This document shows, piece after piece, positions 21,810-24,492 of a DNA stretch of 24,492 nucleotides. The stretch covers positions 1 through 24,492 of IMG/VR virus record IMGVR_UViG_3300010318_000046. One strand, given 5' to 3'. This DNA comes from a virus. The notes under the pieces were generated by a model. The model was not told the origin of the DNA, searched no databases, and saw only the letters and a program-made list of their open reading frames with translations. How positions within the stretch are numbered: the stretch's first letter is position 1; every line of letters starts with the position of its first letter. A program made the position numbers and the translations under genes.

Positions 21810-23519
21810 ATGGCAACTTGGCGAAAATATTTTAATAGTACTAACAGCGGCCTCCCTGTAAATGTTACAGGTGAAGGTGTTGACGGCTACAGTACTGCCC
21901 ATACACGTTACAGCAGTTGGTTACCCGAAGTTTATGCAGGAAGTCCTAATAGACTTATGCGTTATATTCAGTATGATCAAATGGATAACGATTTAGAAAT
22001 AAATGCTGGATTAGACATTATTGCAGAATTTAGTTCACAAGACGACGAATACACAGAATTACCATTTGTGTTAAAATTTACTGAAGATCCCAGTGAAACT
22101 GAAATGAAAATCCTCAGCAAATCCTTAGACCAGTGGAACAAATTAAATGACTTAAGAAGACGTGCATTTAAAATAGTTCGTAGCACAATCAAATATGGCG
22201 ATCAATTTTTTATCAGAGACCCAGAAACTTATAAATTATACTGGGTAGATCCAGCAAACATTGAAAAAGTTGTTGTAAACGAAAGCGAAGGCAAAAAAAT
22301 TGAAACATATTTTATTAAAAACCTAGATGCTAACTTTGAGCAATTAGCGGCCACAAGTGTGTCACCTATACATGCTAGACCATATGGAAGTGGACAAGGC
22401 CTTACAGGAATGTATTCATCAGTTGGATCAACAGTAGGAAATTATCAGACTCAAACAGGCGATTCGGGTGCCACTTATGGTACACCTGTAGATGCACAAC
22501 ATGTGGTGCATATCAGTTTAACTGAAGGCATGGATCATAACTGGCCGTTTGGTGTCAGTGTTTTAGAACCAGTATTCAAAGTTTTCAAGCAGAAGGAACT
22601 GCTTGAAGACTCGATTATTATTTACAGAGTGCATAGAGCACCAGAAAGACGTGTGTTCTTTATTGATGTGGGCAACATGCCTCCTCACAAGGCACAACAA
22701 TACTTAGAACGTGTTAAGTATGAAGTACAACAAAAACGTGTTCCTAACAAAAACAAGGACGGTGGTAATGTAGCAGATGCCGCTTATAATCCAATGAGCA
22801 TGTTAGAAGACTACTTCTTTGCTCAAACTGCTGACGGTAGAGGTTCTAAAGTTGATACACTACCAGGCGGTGAAAACTTAGGTCAAATTGACGACTTAAA
22901 ATATTTTAACAACAAATTGATTAGAGGACTTAGAGTACCTAGTTCTTATCTACCTACTGGACCAGATGATGGTACAGCACAATACAATGATGGTAAAGTG
23001 GGTGTAGCATATATTCAAGAGCACCAATTTTCAAAATATTGCGAAAGGTTACAAAAGCAGATTATCAGAAACTTAGATAGAGAATTTAAAATGTTTTTGA
23101 ATTACAAGGGCATTGAAATTGATAATTCTACTTTTAACTTGGAATTTACCAAACCACAAAACTTTAGTTCTTACAGAGAATTAGATCTAGACACACAAAG
23201 AGCACAACTGTTTACCAGTTTAGAGGCAGTACCATATCTTTCTCAACAATTTAAACTGAAAAAATATTTAGGTTTAACTGAAGAAGAAATGAACGACAAT
23301 GAACACTACTGGAAAATGGAAAATCAATACACAAGTGATAATTCTCAGCAAGTAGGTTTGAGAAACGTAGGTGTTAGACCAGGTCCTAGTGCAGATTTAG
23401 ATATAGATGCACCGGTGGAAGATCTTCCTATGCCTGAAGATGACATACAAACACCCGACGTTGATGTAATGGGTGCCGGCAACCCAGAGATTGGCGGACA
23501 AACGCCAGGCGGAGTATAA
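21810..23519 (+). CDS. 20: Portal vertex protein gp20
   Basis: A 569-residue T4-type portal protein, close to T4 gp20 (524). Recognisable blocks include RYIQYDQMDNDLEINAGLDI, then FKIVRSTIKYGDQFFIRDPE, KQKELLEDSIIIYRVHRAPERR, NPMSMLEDYFF, LPGGENLGQIDDLKYFNNKL and LRVPSSYLP. The dodecameric portal initiates prohead assembly, is the channel for DNA packaging by gp16/gp17 and connects to the tail. The C-terminus is Asp/Pro/Gly-rich. The start at 21810 has AAGGAA and a late promoter directly upstream; the next gene begins two bases after the stop. Confidence 0.95.
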   Translation: MATWRKYFNSTNSGLPVNVTGEGVDGYSTAHTRYSSWLPEVYAGSPNRLMRYIQYDQMDNDLEINAGLDIIAEFSSQDDEYTELPFVLKFTEDPSETEMKILSKSLDQWNKLNDLRRRAFKIVRSTIKYGDQFFIRDPETYKLYWVDPANIEKVVVNESEGKKIETYFIKNLDANFEQLAATSVSPIHARPYGSGQGLTGMYSSVGSTVGNYQTQTGDSGATYGTPVDAQHVVHISLTEGMDHNWPFGVSVLEPVFKVFKQKELLEDSIIIYRVHRAPERRVFFIDVGNMPPHKAQQYLERVKYEVQQKRVPNKNKDGGNVADAAYNPMSMLEDYFFAQTADGRGSKVDTLPGGENLGQIDDLKYFNNKLIRGLRVPSSYLPTGPDDGTAQYNDGKVGVAYIQEHQFSKYCERLQKQIIRNLDREFKMFLNYKGIEIDNSTFNLEFTKPQNFSSYRELDLDTQRAQLFTSLEAVPYLSQQFKLKKYLGLTEEEMNDNEHYWKMENQYTSDNSQQVGLRNVGVRPGPSADLDIDAPVEDLPMPEDDIQTPDVDVMGAGNPEIGGQTPGGV

Positions 23520-23520
23520 C

Positions 23521-23727
23521 ATGAGATTAGACGAGTTTTACAATCCAGAAAAAGATAGGCAGGCTTCTCGTAGCATTGATGATGTAAGAAAAACCAAACT
23601 TACATTAGAAACTTTGAATAAATTAAGAAAGTATAGAGAAATTAAAAAATCAGAGGCTATTGAACAGAAGAAGTTTGCATCTTTGATGTATGCAAAACAA
23701 GCACAGGCAGACACTGGCGGTTTCTAA
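23521..23727 (+). CDS. Small prohead protein (gp67-like by position)
   Basis: A 68-residue protein (MRLDEFYNPEKDRQASRSID...), highly charged and predicted helical, with a Lys/Arg/Glu-rich core (LNKLRKYREIKKSEAIEQKK). T4 encodes gp67, an 80-residue prohead core protein, directly after gene 20, and marine T4-likes have a similar short ORF in this place. Sequence similarity to T4 gp67 itself cannot be judged here, so the role is inferred from position, size and composition. The ATG follows the portal stop by one base with GGAG upstream inside gene 20. An in-frame upstream start at 23473 would overlap the portal needlessly. Its stop overlaps the next ATG (TAATG). Confidence 0.7.
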   Translation: MRLDEFYNPEKDRQASRSIDDVRKTKLTLETLNKLRKYREIKKSEAIEQKKFASLMYAKQAQADTGGF

Positions 23728-24492
23728 TGCTGTTAGCAGTATGCGGTTGCAGTTGGAGTTGCCGCGATCCCAAACACCCTAATATTGAATTCGGTCAGCA
23801 CCTAGCAGATGAGTTAGGTTATGAGTATGTGAATCTAGCAAAACCAGGTTGTAGTAATTTTGGTATTGCATTACAAATAGAATATGCTCTTACAGAACTT
23901 GACCCAGACTTACTTATTATAAATGCCACAACAGTTACTCGCGGAGAGTTCAAACTCAATAATAACAAACGTTATGTTCCACAAAATCATTATCATAATG
24001 TAGATTACGATCACAAATTAGTAGAAAAATTCACAGATCAGGATGCTCCTGGATACGGTAAAAATTATGATCCCACAATACTGATAGACAGTTTTGGAAG
24101 TATACTTAATGATCGGTTAGATGCTGATTTTGAGCAATTATATCTATTACCTAGATATGCAAAAGCCTTTGATAAAAACAGTTATGATGCGTTTAGAAAG
24201 TGGTTTTTATACCTTTTTGATGCCGATTTAGAAAGACATAAACAACAAATGATACTACAGTATGCCTTATTAAAATTGCAATTAAAGGGCAAAAAATATA
24301 TTTTTTCTCCAAATACTTTCGACTGGGCTGAAGGGTTCGACCTTAAAAGTCCGTTAGTTTATGCCGATCCGCCTACGGTTTGGGACATAGACAAAAAGTA
24401 TTTTATGCTTAAAGGGATATCAGAATATTTAGAAGTATGCGACAAAATTTACGGTAGTTGGGAAAATAGCCCAGGAGTCAATTACGACCATC
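23727..24492 (+). CDS. SGNH/GDSL-hydrolase-like protein (partial, runs off the right edge)
   Basis: The frame is open from an ATG at 23727, overlapping the preceding stop, to the window end (255 codons). The N-terminus MLLAVCGCSWSCRD resembles block I of SGNH hydrolases, with Ser9 in GCSWS as candidate nucleophile. It is followed by FGQHLADELGYEYVNLAKPG, where Gly41 and Asn44 (PGCSN) fit block II, and by INATTVTRGEF near 65-75, which may be block III. The C-terminal Asp/His block expected in the family would lie at or beyond the edge (VNYDH is the last visible segment). Such proteins appear as accessory genes in marine phages; possible roles are esterase action on glycans or lipids. It interrupts the usual run from the prohead core gene to gene 21. 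Family moderately sure; activity unproven. Confidence 0.65.
   Translation, partial: MLLAVCGCSWSCRDPKHPNIEFGQHLADELGYEYVNLAKPGCSNFGIALQIEYALTELDPDLLIINATTVTRGEFKLNNNKRYVPQNHYHNVDYDHKLVEKFTDQDAPGYGKNYDPTILIDSFGSILNDRLDADFEQLYLLPRYAKAFDKNSYDAFRKWFLYLFDADLERHKQQMILQYALLKLQLKGKKYIFSPNTFDWAEGFDLKSPLVYADPPTVWDIDKKYFMLKGISEYLEVCDKIYGSWENSPGVNYDH

Overview
This window is a structural and recombination segment of a T4-like contractile-tailed phage (myovirus). It carries recognisable T4-type genes: 6 (partial), 25, 5, 53, 48/54-like, 55, 47, 46, 26, a tape measure, 20 (portal) and a 67-like prohead gene. The A+T-rich composition, the small baseplate proteins and the 2OG-oxygenase, SWIM and SGNH accessory genes resemble marine T4-likes (cyanophage or pelagiphage type). 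The host cannot be read from the sequence; a marine alphaproteobacterium is a guess.

Layout. From 1 to 1836, minus strand: gp6 (runs off the left edge) and gp25, driven by their own late promoter. From about 1891 to 3068, plus strand: a three-gene accessory cassette (small unknown, alpha/beta hydrolase, coiled-coil protein) behind a sigma70-type promoter, set into the baseplate cluster against its direction. From 3070 to 8010, minus strand: the late operon tail-tube-cap protein, gp53, large hub-like protein and gp5-like spike. From 8128 to 12210, plus strand: late sigma factor gp55, gp47, gp46 and a GIY-YIG nuclease, with tight overlaps. From 12211 to 12690: an unusually GC-rich, hairpin-rich non-coding stretch ending in a good intrinsic terminator, probably a structured RNA. 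From 12688 to 13648, minus strand: two tandem paralogous 2OG-oxygenase-like genes. From 13685 to 16595, plus strand: a second sigma70-promoter cassette with a small protein, a SWIM zinc-finger protein and a 780-residue FG-GAP lipoprotein with an outer-membrane beta-signal. From 16596 to 17683, minus strand: gp26 plus an apparent -1 frameshift extension. From 17803 to the right edge, plus strand: tape measure, portal, a small prohead protein and a partial SGNH-like hydrolase.

Regulation. The octamer GATAAATA occurs in intergenic positions ahead of nearly every virion operon and is this phage's equivalent of the T4 late promoter TATAAATA, read by gp55. The accessory cassettes and gp55 itself have sigma70-like TTGAC(C/T) promoters with 17-bp spacers. 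gp55 additionally has a late-type box, suggesting that it reinforces its own synthesis.

Most notable points: (1) a canonical T TTT TTC slippery site at the end of the gp26 gene, opening into a 77-codon -1 frame that has no start codon of its own and lies beside the tape-measure gene, as in the lambda G/GT tail-chaperone arrangement; (2) the GC-rich candidate RNA behind the GIY-YIG gene; (3) a phage-borne, probably surface-exposed outer-membrane lipoprotein; (4) late-promoter architecture with a perfect divergent palindrome, overlapping leaders and possible leaderless starts.
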